Shown here: positions 1 to 10,224 of the stretch, one piece after another
How the letters are laid out: each line of letters begins with the position of its first letter
Position numbering within the stretch: position 1 is the first letter of the stretch
Source of the DNA: Oryzisolibacter sp. LB2S
GTDB lineage: Bacteria > Pseudomonadota > Gammaproteobacteria > Burkholderiales > Burkholderiaceae_C
NCBI RefSeq assembly: GCF_040732315.1
Contig: NZ_CP160388.1
Location: 2,694,494 to 2,758,493, forward strand
DNA length: 64,000 nt
Direction: 5' to 3'
Made by a program: the position numbers and the translations under genes
The notes under the pieces: generated by a model
What the model was told of the DNA's origin: nothing
Seen by the model: the letters and a program-made list of their open reading frames with translations, nothing else
Database searches by the model: none

Positions 1-1335
1 CACGGCGACGAGCGACAGGCTCATGGAGACCACGGTGAAGCCGATCTCGCGCGCGCCCTCGAGCGCCGCCTGCAGCGCGCTCTTGCCGCGCTCCATGTGG
101 CGCAGGATGTTCTCGAGCACCACGATGGCGTCGTCCACCACAAACCCCGTGGCCACGGTGAGCGCCATCAGCGAGAGGTTGTCCAGCGTGTAGCCCGCCA
201 GGTACATCACGCCGAAGGTGCCGGCCAGCGACGCCGGCACGGCCACGGCCGGCACGAGCGCCGCGCGCCCGTTGCGCAGGAACAAAAACACCACCAGGAT
301 CACCAGCGCCACGGCGATGAGCAGCGCGCGCTCGACCTCCTGCACCGAGGCACGCAGCGTGGGCGTGCGGTCGGACACCACGGTCAGGTCGATGGCCGCG
401 GGGATCGATGCCTTGAGCTGCGGCAGCAGCGCGCGCACCTTGTCCACGGCCTCGAGGATGTTGGCGCCGGGTTGCTTGAACACCTGCAGCAGGATGGCCG
501 GCTGGCCGTTGGCGACGCCGTAGTTGCGCACGTCCTGCACGGAGTCGAGCACCTCGGCGACGTCCGACAGGCGCACGGCCTGGCCGTTGTTCCAGCGCAG
601 CACCAGCGGCGCGTACTCGGCGGCCGTGCGCGCCTGGTCGTTGGCGGCGATCTGCCAGTAATGGTCCTCGCGCTCGACGGCGCCCAGCGGGCGGTTGGCG
701 TTGTTGGCCGTGATCGCCTGGCGCACCTGCTCGAGCGCGATGCCGTTGGCCGCCAGGCGCAGCGGGTCCAGTTCCACACGCACCGCGGGCAGCGCGCCGC
801 CGCTCACGGCCGCCTGGCCCACGCCCTCGACCTGGGAGAGCTTTTGCGCGAGCACGGTGGAGGCCGCGTCATACATCTGGCCGCGCGTGAGGCTGTCCGA
901 CGTGAGCGCCAGGATCATGATGGGCGCGTCCGCCGGGTTGATCTTGCGGTAGGTGGGGTTGCTGGGCATGCCCGTGGGCAGCAGCGTGCGCGCCGCGTTG
1001 AGCGCGGCCTGCACGTCGCGCGCCGCGCCGTCCACGCTGCGCGAGAGGTCGAACTGCAGCGTGATGCGCGTACTGCCCAGCGTGGAGCGCGAGGTGATCT
1101 CGTTGACGCCGGCAATCGCGCCGAGCGAGCGCTCGAGCGGCGTGGCCACCGTGGCGGCCATGGTGTCGGGGCTGGCGCCAGGCAGGTTGGCGGTGACGGA
1201 AATGGTCGGGTAGTCCACCTGCGGCAGCGGCGCCACGGGCAGCAGAAAGAACGACACCACGCCGGCCAGCACCAGGCCGAGGGTGAGCAGCATCGTGCCT
1301 ATGGGGCGGTGGATGAAGGGGGTGGAGGGGCTCAT
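1..1335 (-). CDS. mdtC: MdtC-like RND multidrug efflux permease, 3' end cut by window
   Basis: Inner-membrane proton-driven pump subunit of the RND (HAE1) family; in E. coli MdtB and MdtC form a mixed trimer with MdtA and TolC and export bile salts, novobiocin and similar compounds. The 445 visible residues start [17 protein letters not shown], the first membrane helix, followed by the porter domain ([30 protein letters not shown]) and helices with [17 protein letters not shown] near residue 410, which carries the conserved Asp pair of the proton relay. The wording [12 protein letters not shown] and [10 protein letters not shown] fits MdtC better than MdtB. Start is the ATG at 1335. It continues the mdtA-mdtB unit but is separated from mdtB by a long palindromic element. 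The gene runs off the left edge. Confidence 0.9.
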   Translation of the reverse strand, partial: MSPSTPFIHRPIGTMLLTLGLVLAGVVSFFLLPVAPLPQVDYPTISVTANLPGASPDTMAATVATPLERSLGAIAGVNEITSRSTLGSTRITLQFDLSRSVDGAARDVQAALNAARTLLPTGMPSNPTYRKINPADAPIMILALTSDSLTRGQMYDAASTVLAQKLSQVEGVGQAAVSGGALPAVRVELDPLRLAANGIALEQVRQAITANNANRPLGAVEREDHYWQIAANDQARTAAEYAPLVLRWNNGQAVRLSDVAEVLDSVQDVRNYGVANGQPAILLQVFKQPGANILEAVDKVRALLPQLKASIPAAIDLTVVSDRTPTLRASVQEVERALLIAVALVILVVFLFLRNGRAALVPAVAVPASLAGTFGVMYLAGYTLDNLSLMALTVATGFVVDDAIVVLENILRHMERGKSALQAALEGAREIGFTVVSMSLSLVAV

Positions 1336-1384
1336 GTTGTTGCCCCTTCGGTTTTGTGCCTTGGCTGTGAGTTTGTGCGTTGTC

Positions 1385-2021
1385 GGCCGGGATATGCGCC
1401 CGGCGGCGCACTCACTTTCTTTTGCTTCGCCAAAAGAAAGTAAGCAAAGAAAAGGCGACCCCAAGTCTGCGACCCCTTCGCTGCGCTACGGGGCAAACCT
1501 GTGCCGGGGCACTTGCGGGGTGTGCCGCAGAACTCGCTGCGCGCTGACGCGCTCCGCTCAGACAACCGCGGCAAGTCAGACCACGAAGCATGCGCGCTCC
1601 GACGCGCATGCCACCCCGCAAGCGCCCCGCCACAGGCGCAGCCCAAGGGGGGTGAACAGCCCGAGTCGGGCCATCGCTGCGCTCGGCCTGGTATTGCGCG
1701 GCGCAGAGCGCCTACGCCCCGCGGGGCCGAGCGCAGCGATGGCCCGTGTCGCGGGTTCCCTTCTGGCCGTGCCGAGGAGCGCAGCGCATGGGGTGTGCAT
1801 GGGCGTCGAAGCGCCCATGCTTCGTGGTCTGACTTGCCGCATTTGTTTGAACGGAGCGCCGCGGGCGCGCAGTGAGTTATGCGGCACACCCCATGCGCGA
1901 GCACCGCAGGTTGCCCGTAGCGAAGCGAAGGGACACGGACAGCAGGGTCGCCTTTTCTTTGCTTACTTTCTTTTGGCGAAGCAAAAGAAAGTGAGTGCGC
2001 CGCCGGGCGCACATCCCGGCC
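1385..2021. repeat. Long inverted-repeat element (~637 bp) between mdtB and mdtC
   Basis: The two halves are reverse complements of each other with scattered mismatches and small indels; the centre is near 1706. Inner arms GGGCCATCGCTGCGCTCGG (1668-1686, extending to 1688) and its complement (1725-1745) match exactly. Each outer arm carries its own perfect 11-bp hairpin with stem ACTTTCTTTTG: 1414-1424 pairs with 1431-1441 and 1965-1975 with 1982-1992. Open frames on both strands translate to almost the same low-complexity peptide because of the palindrome, so I treat it as non-coding. I see no transposase and no clear target duplication. Similar AAAGAAAGTGAGTGCGCC repeats are remembered from other Comamonadaceae (recollection, not searched). 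Confidence 0.85.
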
Positions 2022-2067
2022 AGCCACCTCAAAAAGAGTAGCTACCCACGCCCACCCACAACCGGCT

Positions 2068-5000
2068 TCAGGCATTTTTCACCCCAGCCCCCAAACCACG
2101 CCCACGCCACCGCTGCGCCCACCCCTCAAAGGTCAGATAAATCACCGGCGTGGTGAACAGCGTGAGCAGCTGGCTCAGGATCAGCCCGCCGACCATGGTC
2201 ACGCCCAGCGGGTGGCGCAGCTCGCTGCCCACGCCCTGGCCCAGCATCAGCGGAAGGGCACCCAGCAGCGCCGCCAGCGTGGTCATGAGGATGGGCCGAA
2301 AGCGCAGCAGGCAGGCCTGGAAGATCGCCTCCTGCGCGGGCAGGCCGTCCTTGCGCTGCGCATCGAGTGCGAAGTCGATCATCATGATGGCGTTCTTCTT
2401 CACGATGCCGATCAAGAGCACGATGCCGATGACGGCGATGATGTCGATCTCCAGCCCCGCCAGCCACAGCGCCAGCAGCGCCCCCACCCCCGCCGACGGC
2501 AGCGTGGACAGGATGGTGACCGGGTGGATGGTGCTCTCGTAGAGCACGCCGAGCACGATGTACATCGTCACCACCGCGGCCAGGATGAGCAGCAGCGTGT
2601 TGGTGAGCGATGCCTGAAAGGCCAGCGCCGCGCCCTGGAACTCCATGTCCACCGAGATCGGCATCTGCCCCTCTGCCCGCAGCGCATCGCGCGCCGCCTC
2701 GATGGCCTTGACGGCCTCTCCCAGCGACACGCCCGGCGCGGTGTTGAACGAGATCGTGCTCGCCGGCAGCTGGCCCACATGGTGCACGGCCAGAGCCATG
2801 CTGCGCTCCTCGACGCGGGCGAGTGACGACAGCGGCACCGGCACGCCGGCCGTGGACGGCACGTAGATGGCGGCCAGCGCCTCGGGCCCGAGGCGGAACT
2901 GCGGCGCCACCTCCAGCACCACGCGGTACTGGTTGGACTGCGTGAAGATGGTGGAGATGAGCCGCTGGCCGAAGGCGTTGTAGAGCGCCTGGTCTATGGC
3001 CGCCACGCTCACGCCCAGGCGGCTGGCCTGGGCGCGGTCGATCTGCACATAGGCCTGGCGGCCCTGGTCCTGCTGGTCGCCAGCCACGTCCAGCAGCCCC
3101 GGCGCGGCGCGCAGCCGCGCCAGCAACGCCTGGCCGCTCCTGGCGAGCTGCGCGGCGTCGGGCGAGGACAGCAACAGCTGGTACTGCGTGCGCGCCACGC
3201 GGTCCTCTATGGTCAGGTCCTGCACCGGCTGCAGGTACAGCTGCATGCCGGGCAGGCGGGCCGTGTCGTCGCTCAGGCGGCGCAGCACCACGGCCAGGGC
3301 GTCGCGCTCGCCATGGGGCTTGAGGTCGATCTGCATGCGCCCGGTGTTGAGCGTGGTGTTGCTGCCATCGACGCCGATGAACGAGGACACGCTCTTGACC
3401 GCCGGGTCGCGCAGGATGCGCTCGGCCATCTGCCGCTGGCGCTCGGCCATGGCGGCAAACGAAATGCCCTGGTCGGCCACCGTGGTGGCCTGTAGCGTGC
3501 CCGTGTCCTGCACCGGGAAAAAGCCCTTGGGCAGCACCACATAGAGCAGCACCGTGAGCGCCAGCGTGGCCAGGAACGCGGCCCACACCCATGCCCTGTG
3601 CGCGAGCACCACGGCCAGCGCCCGGCCATAGAGCGCAATGGTGCGCTCCCAGAAGCGCCCCGTGGCCCGGTAGAGGCGGCCGTGCCCGTCCTCGGGCGTG
3701 CGGCGCAGCAGGCGCGCGCACAGCATGGGCGTGAAGGTCAGCGAGATCACGGCCGAGATCAGTATCGCCACCGCCATGGTGATGGCGAACTCGTGGAACA
3801 GCCGCCCCACCACGTCGCCCATGAACAGGAGCGGAATCAGCACCGCGATCAGCGAGATGGTCAGCGAGATGATGGTGAAGCCGATTTGCTGGGCGCCCTT
3901 GAGCGCCGCCGCCAGCGGCGCCTCGCCCTGCTCCACATAGCGGGCAATATTCTCGATCATCACGATGGCGTCATCGACCACGAAGCCGGTGGCGATGGTG
4001 AGCGCCATCAGCGTCAGGTTGTTGATCGAAAAGCCCGCCAGATACATCACGCCAAAGCTGCCGATGAGCGACAGCGGCACCGCCAGGCTGGGGATCAGCG
4101 TGGCCGTGCCGCTCCTGAGGAACACGAAGATCACCGCCACCACCAGGGCCACGGCCAGCAGCAGCTCGGCCTGCATGTCGCGCACCGAGGCGCGTATGGT
4201 GACCGTGCGGTCCGTGAGCACCTGCACGTCCAGCCCCGCGGGCAGGGTCTCCTGCAGCTGGGGCAGCAGCGCCTTGACGCGGTCCACGGTGGCGATCACG
4301 TTGGCGCCGGGCTGGCGCTTGATGTTGAGGATCACGCCGGCCTTGGCGCCCTGGCCGGGCATGCCGGCCCAGGCAGCGAGGCGCGTGTTCTCGGCGTCGT
4401 CCACGGTGTCGGCCACGTCCGCCAGGCGCACCGGGCGGCCGGCGCGATAGGCGACGATCAGGTCGCGGTATTCCTGCGCCGACTGCAGCTGGTCGTTGGC
4501 ATCGATGGTGGTGGCGCGCAGCGGCCCGTCGAAGCCGCCCTTGGGCTGCCTGACGTTGGCCGCGGCGATGGCGCCGCGCAGATCCTCCAGCGCCAACCCC
4601 ACCGAGGCCAGCGCCTGCGGATTGGCCTGTATGCGCACGGCCGGCCGGCGCCCGCCGGCGATCGCCACCAGGCCCACGCCCTGGACCTGCGAGAGCCTGG
4701 GCGCGAGGCGGTTCTCCACCAGGTCGTTGACGCGTATCACCGGCAGGCTGGGCGAGGTGATGGCCAGCGTGAGAATGGGCGCGTCCGCCGGGTTCACCTT
4801 GCTGTAGAGCGGCGGCATGGGCAGGTCGGACGGCAGCAGGTTGGCCCCGGCGTTGATGGCCGCCTGCACCTGCTGCTCGGCCACGTCGAGCGGCATGTCG
4901 AGCGCAAAGCGCAGCGTGATCACCGAGGCCCCGCCCGAGCTCGTCGAGGACATCTGCGCCAGCCCCGGCATCTGGCCGAGCTGGCGCTCGAGCGGCGCGG

Positions 5001-5190
5001 TGACGCTGGAGGTCATCACATCGGGGCTGGCGCCGGGGTAGAGCGTGGTCACCTGGATCGTGGGGTAGTCCACCTCGGGCAGGGCCGAGACCGGCAGCAG
5101 CCGCCAGGCCAGCAGGCCCGCGATCAGAATCGCCACCATCAAGAGCGAGGTGGCGACCGGGCGCAGGATGAAGAGGCGCGACAGGTTCAT
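2068..5190 (-). CDS. mdtB: MdtB-like RND multidrug efflux permease
   Basis: Full-length RND pump, 1040 residues, normal for the family: two repeats of one plus five membrane helices with large periplasmic porter loops. It starts [20 protein letters not shown], and [32 protein letters not shown] and [11 protein letters not shown] are close to E. coli MdtB wording. Helix 4 has [18 protein letters not shown] with the proton-relay Asp pair; the C-terminal repeat has [16 protein letters not shown]. It lies 36 bp after mdtA on the same strand. It is expected to act with MdtA and MdtC; no TolC-type outer-membrane gene is visible inside the window. Confidence in the family is high; the B versus C assignment rests on remembered sequence. 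Confidence 0.93.
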   Translation of the reverse strand: MNLSRLFILRPVATSLLMVAILIAGLLAWRLLPVSALPEVDYPTIQVTTLYPGASPDVMTSSVTAPLERQLGQMPGLAQMSSTSSGGASVITLRFALDMPLDVAEQQVQAAINAGANLLPSDLPMPPLYSKVNPADAPILTLAITSPSLPVIRVNDLVENRLAPRLSQVQGVGLVAIAGGRRPAVRIQANPQALASVGLALEDLRGAIAAANVRQPKGGFDGPLRATTIDANDQLQSAQEYRDLIVAYRAGRPVRLADVADTVDDAENTRLAAWAGMPGQGAKAGVILNIKRQPGANVIATVDRVKALLPQLQETLPAGLDVQVLTDRTVTIRASVRDMQAELLLAVALVVAVIFVFLRSGTATLIPSLAVPLSLIGSFGVMYLAGFSINNLTLMALTIATGFVVDDAIVMIENIARYVEQGEAPLAAALKGAQQIGFTIISLTISLIAVLIPLLFMGDVVGRLFHEFAITMAVAILISAVISLTFTPMLCARLLRRTPEDGHGRLYRATGRFWERTIALYGRALAVVLAHRAWVWAAFLATLALTVLLYVVLPKGFFPVQDTGTLQATTVADQGISFAAMAERQRQMAERILRDPAVKSVSSFIGVDGSNTTLNTGRMQIDLKPHGERDALAVVLRRLSDDTARLPGMQLYLQPVQDLTIEDRVARTQYQLLLSSPDAAQLARSGQALLARLRAAPGLLDVAGDQQDQGRQAYVQIDRAQASRLGVSVAAIDQALYNAFGQRLISTIFTQSNQYRVVLEVAPQFRLGPEALAAIYVPSTAGVPVPLSSLARVEERSMALAVHHVGQLPASTISFNTAPGVSLGEAVKAIEAARDALRAEGQMPISVDMEFQGAALAFQASLTNTLLLILAAVVTMYIVLGVLYESTIHPVTILSTLPSAGVGALLALWLAGLEIDIIAVIGIVLLIGIVKKNAIMMIDFALDAQRKDGLPAQEAIFQACLLRFRPILMTTLAALLGALPLMLGQGVGSELRHPLGVTMVGGLILSQLLTLFTTPVIYLTFEGWAQRWRGRGLGAGVKNA

Positions 5191-5226
5191 GGCTTCGCGG
5201 CGTTCGATGTCGGCGCGCCGTCGCCC

Positions 5227-6444
5227 TCAGCGCGCGCCGGCGGGCCTTGCGGCCGCGGGGGCCGGCGTCGCCTGCGCGTCTATGACCAGCACCTTGGCGC
5301 CCTCGCGCAGGCGGTCCAGCCCGTCGGTGACGACGCGCGCGCCCTCGGGCAGGTCGCCCTCCACGCTCACGCGCTCGCCATCGACCACGCCCACGCGCAG
5401 GCGCCGCTGCGTCACCGTGTCGTCGTCCTGCACCAGGTAGACATAGCCGTTCTGCACGGCCGCCGTGGGCACGGTGAGCACGGCGGGCAGCAGATCCACC
5501 TGCAGCCGCACGTTGACGAACTGGTTGGGAAACAGCTGGCCATCGGCATTGGCAAACGCGGCCTTGACCTTGAGCGTGTCGGTCGTGGGGTCGATTGCGT
5601 TATCCAGCGCGCCCAGGCGCCCGCGCGCCAGGATGCGGGTCTGCTCGCGGTCCCAGAGCTCCACGGGCAGCTCCGTGCCCCGTGCCTGGCGCTCGCGGAT
5701 GCGGGCCAGCTGCGCCTGGGGCACGGCAAACACGGCGTCGATGGGGCGCAGCTGGGTGATGGTGACGATGCCGTTGGCGTCGCCGGGGTTGACCACATTG
5801 CCCAGGTCGGCCTGGCGCAGGCCCAGGCGCCCGGCGATGGGCGCGACGATGCGCGTGTAGGACAGCTGCAGGCGCGCGGCGTCCACCTGCGCCTGGTCGG
5901 CCGCCACCGTGCCCTCGTACTGGCGCACCAGGGCCGCCTGGGTGTCCACCTGCTGGCTCGCGATCGAGTCCTGCGCCAGCAGCTCTTGATAGCGCTGCAG
6001 GTCGAGCCGCGCGTTTCTGAGCAGGGCCTGGTCGCGCAGCAGCGTGCCGCGCGTCTGGTCGAACGTGGCCTGGTAGCCGCGCGGGTCGATCTCGGCCAGC
6101 AGCTGGCCGGCGCGCACCTCGTCGCCCTCCTTGAAATGCAGGGCCTTGAGCTCGCCGCTGACCTTGGCACGCACCACGGCCGTGGCGCGCGATTGCAGCG
6201 TGCCTATGGCGCCGACGAGCACGCGCATGTCGCGCCGCTCCACGCGCCCCACCGACACGGGCTGCGCGGACGGCCCTTGCGCGCCCTGGCCCAGCTCTTG
6301 CCCGGCCTTCTCGCGTGCCTGAAACCACCATGCGCCACCCAGCGCCAGCAGGGCCACGGCCACAACGGCCAGCGCCGCCCCCACACGCATGCGCCCCGCG
6401 CAGGACAATCCATGAGGGGCTGGGAAACGCTTGGGGGTAGACAC
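5227..6444 (-). CDS. mdtA: MdtA-like periplasmic adaptor (membrane fusion protein)
   Basis: Adaptor that links the RND pump to an outer-membrane channel. About 405 residues: a short cytoplasmic tail, one membrane anchor (VGAALAVVAVALLALGGAWW, residues ~20-40), then the biotinyl-lipoyl half VRAKVSGELKALHFKEGDEV, an alpha-helical hairpin, and the second lipoyl half SYTRIVAPIAGRLGLRQ, followed by beta-barrel and C-terminal domains. I chose the GTG at 6444 because GGAG sits 9 nt upstream and the protein then begins just before the anchor; an in-frame start at 6585 would add 47 residues with no family character. First gene of the mdtABC unit and divergent from the hydrolase gene. Confidence 0.9.
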   Translation of the reverse strand: MSTPKRFPAPHGLSCAGRMRVGAALAVVAVALLALGGAWWFQAREKAGQELGQGAQGPSAQPVSVGRVERRDMRVLVGAIGTLQSRATAVVRAKVSGELKALHFKEGDEVRAGQLLAEIDPRGYQATFDQTRGTLLRDQALLRNARLDLQRYQELLAQDSIASQQVDTQAALVRQYEGTVAADQAQVDAARLQLSYTRIVAPIAGRLGLRQADLGNVVNPGDANGIVTITQLRPIDAVFAVPQAQLARIRERQARGTELPVELWDREQTRILARGRLGALDNAIDPTTDTLKVKAAFANADGQLFPNQFVNVRLQVDLLPAVLTVPTAAVQNGYVYLVQDDDTVTQRRLRVGVVDGERVSVEGDLPEGARVVTDGLDRLREGAKVLVIDAQATPAPAAARPAGAR

Positions 6445-6538
6445 GGGGGGCTTCTCCAGTTCAGAGACCAAAGATGATAGCGGCCCGCGCCGCCATGGCG
6501 GGCGCGAAAGGGTTCGGGCCCATGAGAAGATCGACGCC

Positions 6539-7351
6539 ATGGCACGCATCATCTTTTCCCACGCCAACAGCTTTCCCGCCGGCACCTACCGCGTGCTGTT
6601 CGACGCGCTGCGCGAGCGCGGCTTCACGCTTGGCGCCGTGGAGCGCTTCGGCCACGACGCGCGCTACCCCGTCTCCAACAACTGGCCGCATCTGGTGCAG
6701 CAACTGGCGGACTTCGCCGCCGAGGAGCAGCAGCGCACGGGCGAGCAGGCCTTCCTCGTGGGCCATTCACTCGGCGGATTCCTGAGCGTGATGGCGGCCG
6801 CGCGCCACCCCGAGCTCGCGCGCGGCGTGCTGCTCATCGACTCACCGCTGATCGGCGGCTGGCGCGCCGGCGCCCTGAGCATGGCCAAGCAGGCACAGGT
6901 GGTGGGCGCGGTGTCGCCCGGGCGCATCAGCCGCGCGCGCAGAAACAGCTGGGACAGCACGGAGGAGGCGCTGGAGCATTTCCGGCGCAAGAAGGCGTTT
7001 GCGCGCTGGGACGCGCGCGTGTTGCGCGACTATGTGACCCATGGCCTGGAGGATCAGGACGGCAGGCGCGTGCTGCGCTTTGACCGCGCCGTCGAGACCC
7101 AGATCTACAACACCCTGCCGCACAACCTGGGGCGGCTGCTGCAGGCACACCCGCTGCGCTGCCCGGCGGCCTTCATCGGCGGGCGCGACTCGGTGGAGAT
7201 GCGCCATGTGGGCATGGCCATGACGCGGCGCATCACCCAGGGGCGCGTGATGATGCTCGACGGCAGCCATTTGTTTCCCATGGAGCAGCCCCTGGCGACG
7301 GCCGCGGCGATCGAGGCGGCGCTGCTCAACCTGGAGCGGCTCACCGCCTGA
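6539..7351 (+). CDS. Alpha/beta-fold hydrolase
   Basis: Predicted cytoplasmic serine hydrolase of 270 residues; substrate unknown. The N-terminus IIFSHANSFPAGTYR matches the first core strand and oxyanion region of the fold. The nucleophile elbow is GHSLGG with Ser77; a late acid (GGRDSVEM) and DGSHLFPMEQP near the C-terminus supply the expected Asp and His of the triad. Start at 6539 is chosen because similarity to the fold begins right there; an upstream in-frame ATG would run into the mdtA promoter region. It stands alone, divergent from mdtA and convergent with uppP. Confidence 0.85.
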   Translation: MARIIFSHANSFPAGTYRVLFDALRERGFTLGAVERFGHDARYPVSNNWPHLVQQLADFAAEEQQRTGEQAFLVGHSLGGFLSVMAAARHPELARGVLLIDSPLIGGWRAGALSMAKQAQVVGAVSPGRISRARRNSWDSTEEALEHFRRKKAFARWDARVLRDYVTHGLEDQDGRRVLRFDRAVETQIYNTLPHNLGRLLQAHPLRCPAAFIGGRDSVEMRHVGMAMTRRITQGRVMMLDGSHLFPMEQPLATAAAIEAALLNLERLTA

Positions 7352-7357
7352 TGCCCG

Positions 7358-8182
7358 TCACTCGGCCCAGGTCACCATGCCCGTCCAGGCCGTGGCCAGC
7401 ACCACCAGCCCGAACACGATGCGGTAATAGGCAAACGGCGTGAAGCTGTGTGTGCTGATGTAGCGCAGCAGCCAGCGCACGCACAGCCAGGCGCTGATGA
7501 ACGAGAACACCAGGCCCACGGCGAACAGGGGCACATCATCTGCAGACAGCAGAGCGCGCTCCTTGTACAGGCTGTAGGCGCCCGCGCCGATCAGCGTGGG
7601 AATGGCCAGGAAGAAGGAATAGTCCGTCGCCGCCTTGCGCGACAGGCCCAACAGCATGCCGCCGATGATGGTGGCGCCGCTTCGGCTCGTGCCCGGGATC
7701 ATGGCCAGGCATTGCACGAGACCGACCTTCAAGGCATCGACTGGGCCCATGTCGTCAACCGACTGGATGCGCACCGTGCCCTGCTGGCGCCGCTCCGCCC
7801 ACAGGATGATGAAGCCGCCGATGATGAAGGTGGACGCCACCACCGTGGGCGTGAACAGATGCGCCTTGATGGCCTTGCCCAGCAGCAGGCCCAGCAGCAC
7901 GGCCGGGAAGAAGCCGATCAGCACATTGAGCGCAAAGCGCTGCGCCTGGCGCTGGCTGGGCAGAGCAACCAGCGTGGCGCGGATCTTCTGCCAGTACACC
8001 AGGATCACCGCGAAGATCGCGCCCGTCTGGATCGCGATGTCGAACACCTTGGCCTTGGCGTCGTCAAAACCCAGCAGTGACCCCGCCAGGATCAGGTGGC
8101 CCGTGGAGGAGATGGGAAGAAATTCGGTCAGCCCTTCGACCACGCCCATGATGGCGGCCTTGAGCAGCAAGAGAGTGTCCAC
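7358..8182 (-). CDS. uppP: Undecaprenyl-diphosphatase UppP (BacA)
   Basis: Integral membrane phosphatase that recycles undecaprenyl pyrophosphate to the lipid carrier of peptidoglycan and other glycans; also gives bacitracin resistance. 274 residues with about eight membrane segments. Both family signatures are present: [13 protein letters not shown] at residues ~17-29, and [13 protein letters not shown], the second catalytic loop. The GTG at 8182 is preferred over longer in-frame starts because AGGA lies 8-9 nt upstream and the product then starts [17 protein letters not shown], as in relatives. Divergent from the MFS gene. Confidence 0.95.
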   Translation of the reverse strand: MDTLLLLKAAIMGVVEGLTEFLPISSTGHLILAGSLLGFDDAKAKVFDIAIQTGAIFAVILVYWQKIRATLVALPSQRQAQRFALNVLIGFFPAVLLGLLLGKAIKAHLFTPTVVASTFIIGGFIILWAERRQQGTVRIQSVDDMGPVDALKVGLVQCLAMIPGTSRSGATIIGGMLLGLSRKAATDYSFFLAIPTLIGAGAYSLYKERALLSADDVPLFAVGLVFSFISAWLCVRWLLRYISTHSFTPFAYYRIVFGLVVLATAWTGMVTWAE

Positions 8183-8267
8183 GCAATAGTCCTGACAACA
8201 AACAAACCGCGCATTATCGTTTGCGCGGTGGCACGCGAGTGCCGCGCCCGGTGTAGGCTTGCCACCC

Positions 8268-9554
8268 ATGCCCAACACCAGCCACAGCCCGTTCTCTCCC
8301 CCCGCCACCCATGACCCCATGTCGCCCCGCCTGGCCCTGCTGATGCTGGTGGCGCTGACCTCGGGGTTTGCGCTGAGTTCGGCCTTTCGCACCGTCGCTG
8401 CCATCCTGGCCGCGCCGCTGCAGGCGGACTTCGGGCTCTCGCCCCAGGCGCTGGGGCTGTTTGCTGCCACTTTTCACTTCACCTTTGGCGCCATGCAGTT
8501 GTTCATGGGCATAGGCATAGACCTGTACGGCGTGCGTCGCACCATCCTGGTGGCGTTTCCGCTGTGCATCGCGGGCGCGCTGCTGTCGGCCATGGCGCCG
8601 GGCTTTGGCCTCTTGGTGCTGGGGCAGGCGCTGATCGGCGTGGGCTGCGCGCCGGCCTTTCTGGTGTGCACGGTGTTCATCGCGCGACATTTCCCGGCCC
8701 AGCGCTTTGCCGCCATGTCGGGCATGGCCATGGCGCTGGGCACGCTGGGCATGCTGTTCACGGGCACGCCGCTGGCCTGGGTGGTCGAGCAGTCGTCATG
8801 GCGCATGGGCTTTGCCGTGCTCGCGCTGCTGGCCCTGCTGGCATGGCTTTGGATATGGCGCAGCGTGCATGAGCCGGCCACCACCGCCGCGAGCGATGCA
8901 CCGCGCGAATCGGTGCGCGAGGCCGTGCAGCGCTTTGCCGCGCTGTTCCTGCTGCCGCACACCTGGGGCATCGTCGTGCTCGGCGCGGTCAGCTATGCGG
9001 CTCTGATCTCGCTGCGCGGGCTGTGGCTCGGTCCCATGCTGATCGAGCGCCATGGCTTTTCGCTGGTGCAAAGCGGCAACGTGGCGCTGGCGCTGTCGGT
9101 GGTGGCCCTGGTCGGGCCCATGGTGTTCGGCCGCCTGGACCCGGGGCCGGTGACGCGGCGGCGCTGGATCGTCGCCTGCACCCTGCTGCTGGCCTTGCAC
9201 TTCGGCGCCATGGCCCTGTGGAACTCGGCATGGCTGGACGTGGTCTGCATGCTGCTCATCGGCCTGCTGTCGGGCTTCATCGTGCTGCAGTATGCGGATG
9301 TGCGCGCCGCCTATCCGGCGGCCCTCACGGGCCGTGCCATGGCGGTGTTCACCATGGCCATGTTTCTCGGCGTGGCCGCCATGCAGTGGGTCACGGGACT
9401 GATCGCGCTGCTGGCCATGGACGCTGCCCTGAGCGATCCGTTCGCGGCCGTGATGGCGGGCATTGCGGCGCTGCTCGCGCTCGCGGCCCTGGGGTTTGGC
9501 CTGCTGCCGCAGCCGCCGCGCGACATGGCCCGATGCGAAGCGTCCATGTCATGA
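8268..9554 (+). CDS. MFS transporter
   Basis: Major facilitator superfamily permease, 428 residues, with about 12 hydrophobic helices. Helix 1 is [19 protein letters not shown], and the loop 2-3 signature region is [19 protein letters not shown]. The central loop ([19 protein letters not shown]) separates the two six-helix halves. Substrate cannot be told. The ATG at 8268 follows a poor ribosome site; a TTG at 8259 or the ATG at 8319 (MSPRLALL) are alternatives and would differ only in the N-terminal tail. Convergent with the small heat-shock gene downstream. Confidence 0.87.
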   Translation: MPNTSHSPFSPPATHDPMSPRLALLMLVALTSGFALSSAFRTVAAILAAPLQADFGLSPQALGLFAATFHFTFGAMQLFMGIGIDLYGVRRTILVAFPLCIAGALLSAMAPGFGLLVLGQALIGVGCAPAFLVCTVFIARHFPAQRFAAMSGMAMALGTLGMLFTGTPLAWVVEQSSWRMGFAVLALLALLAWLWIWRSVHEPATTAASDAPRESVREAVQRFAALFLLPHTWGIVVLGAVSYAALISLRGLWLGPMLIERHGFSLVQSGNVALALSVVALVGPMVFGRLDPGPVTRRRWIVACTLLLALHFGAMALWNSAWLDVVCMLLIGLLSGFIVLQYADVRAAYPAALTGRAMAVFTMAMFLGVAAMQWVTGLIALLAMDAALSDPFAAVMAGIAALLALAALGFGLLPQPPRDMARCEASMS

Positions 9555-9578
9555 CGCCGGCCACGGCTGCGCCGTGAA

Positions 9579-9605
9579 GGGGATGCGGGCCGTGGCCGCA
9601 TCCCC
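9579..9605. terminator. Hairpin between convergent MFS and hsp20 genes
   Basis: Perfect 10-bp stem GGGGATGCGG / CCGCATCCCC with a 7-nt loop lies in the 71-bp gap between convergent genes. There is no T-run on either side, so intrinsic termination is possible but unproven. Confidence 0.45.
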
Positions 9606-9625
9606 AAGGCGATGCTGGTGCGCCC

Positions 9626-10054
9626 TTACTCGATCGCCAGTCGCTGCGTCTTGTTGCCCTGCTTCTTGGGCAGCGAGAGCACCAGCACGCCGTTGTCATA
9701 GCGAGCCTTGGCCTGGGCGGCATCGACCTCCACGGGCAGCTGGAAGCTGCGCGCCACGGAGCCGTAGTAGCGCTCGCTGCGCAGCACCTTCTCGCCCTCT
9801 TTCTTCTGGTCGTGCTGGCGCACCTCGGCGCGCAGGCTGACCACATTGCCGTCGATGGAGACGTTGATGTCCTCCTTGGGCACGCCCGGCACCTCGGCAT
9901 GCACGGTGTAGGCGGCGTCATCCTCCTTCACGTCGATCTTGATCTGCGATGCCTCGGGCAGCGCGTCGCCATGCAGCGGGCGCACGTAGAAACCGGGCGC
10001 GAAATCCTTGAAGAAATCGTCGAACAGGCTACCGCGCGTGATCAGTGAACTCAT
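9626..10054 (-). CDS. Small heat-shock protein, Hsp20/alpha-crystallin family
   Basis: ATP-independent holdase chaperone of 142 residues. A short N-terminal arm (SLFDDFFKDFAPGFYVRPL) is followed by the alpha-crystallin domain: IKIDVKEDDAAYTVHAEVPG, KEDINVSIDGNVVSLRAEV, and the end strand YDNGVLVLSLPKK. The classical C-terminal I-x-I anchor is weak; the tail is GNKTQRLAIE. The ATG at 10054 has AAGGAG 7 nt upstream and is preferred over a TTG at 10060. Divergent from the FtsX-like permease gene. Confidence 0.93.
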   Translation of the reverse strand: MSSLITRGSLFDDFFKDFAPGFYVRPLHGDALPEASQIKIDVKEDDAAYTVHAEVPGVPKEDINVSIDGNVVSLRAEVRQHDQKKEGEKVLRSERYYGSVARSFQLPVEVDAAQAKARYDNGVLVLSLPKKQGNKTQRLAIE

Positions 10055-10224
10055 GGTCAAACTCCTTCGTTGATGTGAACCGTTTTCAGGGGGGCCAGGC
10101 AGGTCAAGCTTGCCTGTTGCAACCTATATAGGCCCATGCCCCCGTGGTTCAAGAGCCATCGCAGCCCAGGGATTGACATGGCGCAAACCCGGCGCATGGC
10201 GGCATGCCGCAGCACAATCGGCGC

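Noticed and set aside
1283..2041. Overlapping frames on both strands in the mdtB-mdtC gap
   Set aside because: The two peptides are near copies because the DNA is a palindrome; Arg/Ala/Pro-rich text with no domain.
3598..6477. Very long open frame on the plus strand opposite mdtA/mdtB
   Set aside because: Its translation is His/Arg/Gln/Gly-rich without any fold and is the complement of well-supported genes; long antisense frames are expected at this GC content.
10085..10115. Heat-shock (sigma-32) promoter for the hsp20 gene
   Set aside because: CTTGAC and a CCCC-rich -10-like stretch exist on the minus strand, but the spacing is about 10 bp instead of 13-15.
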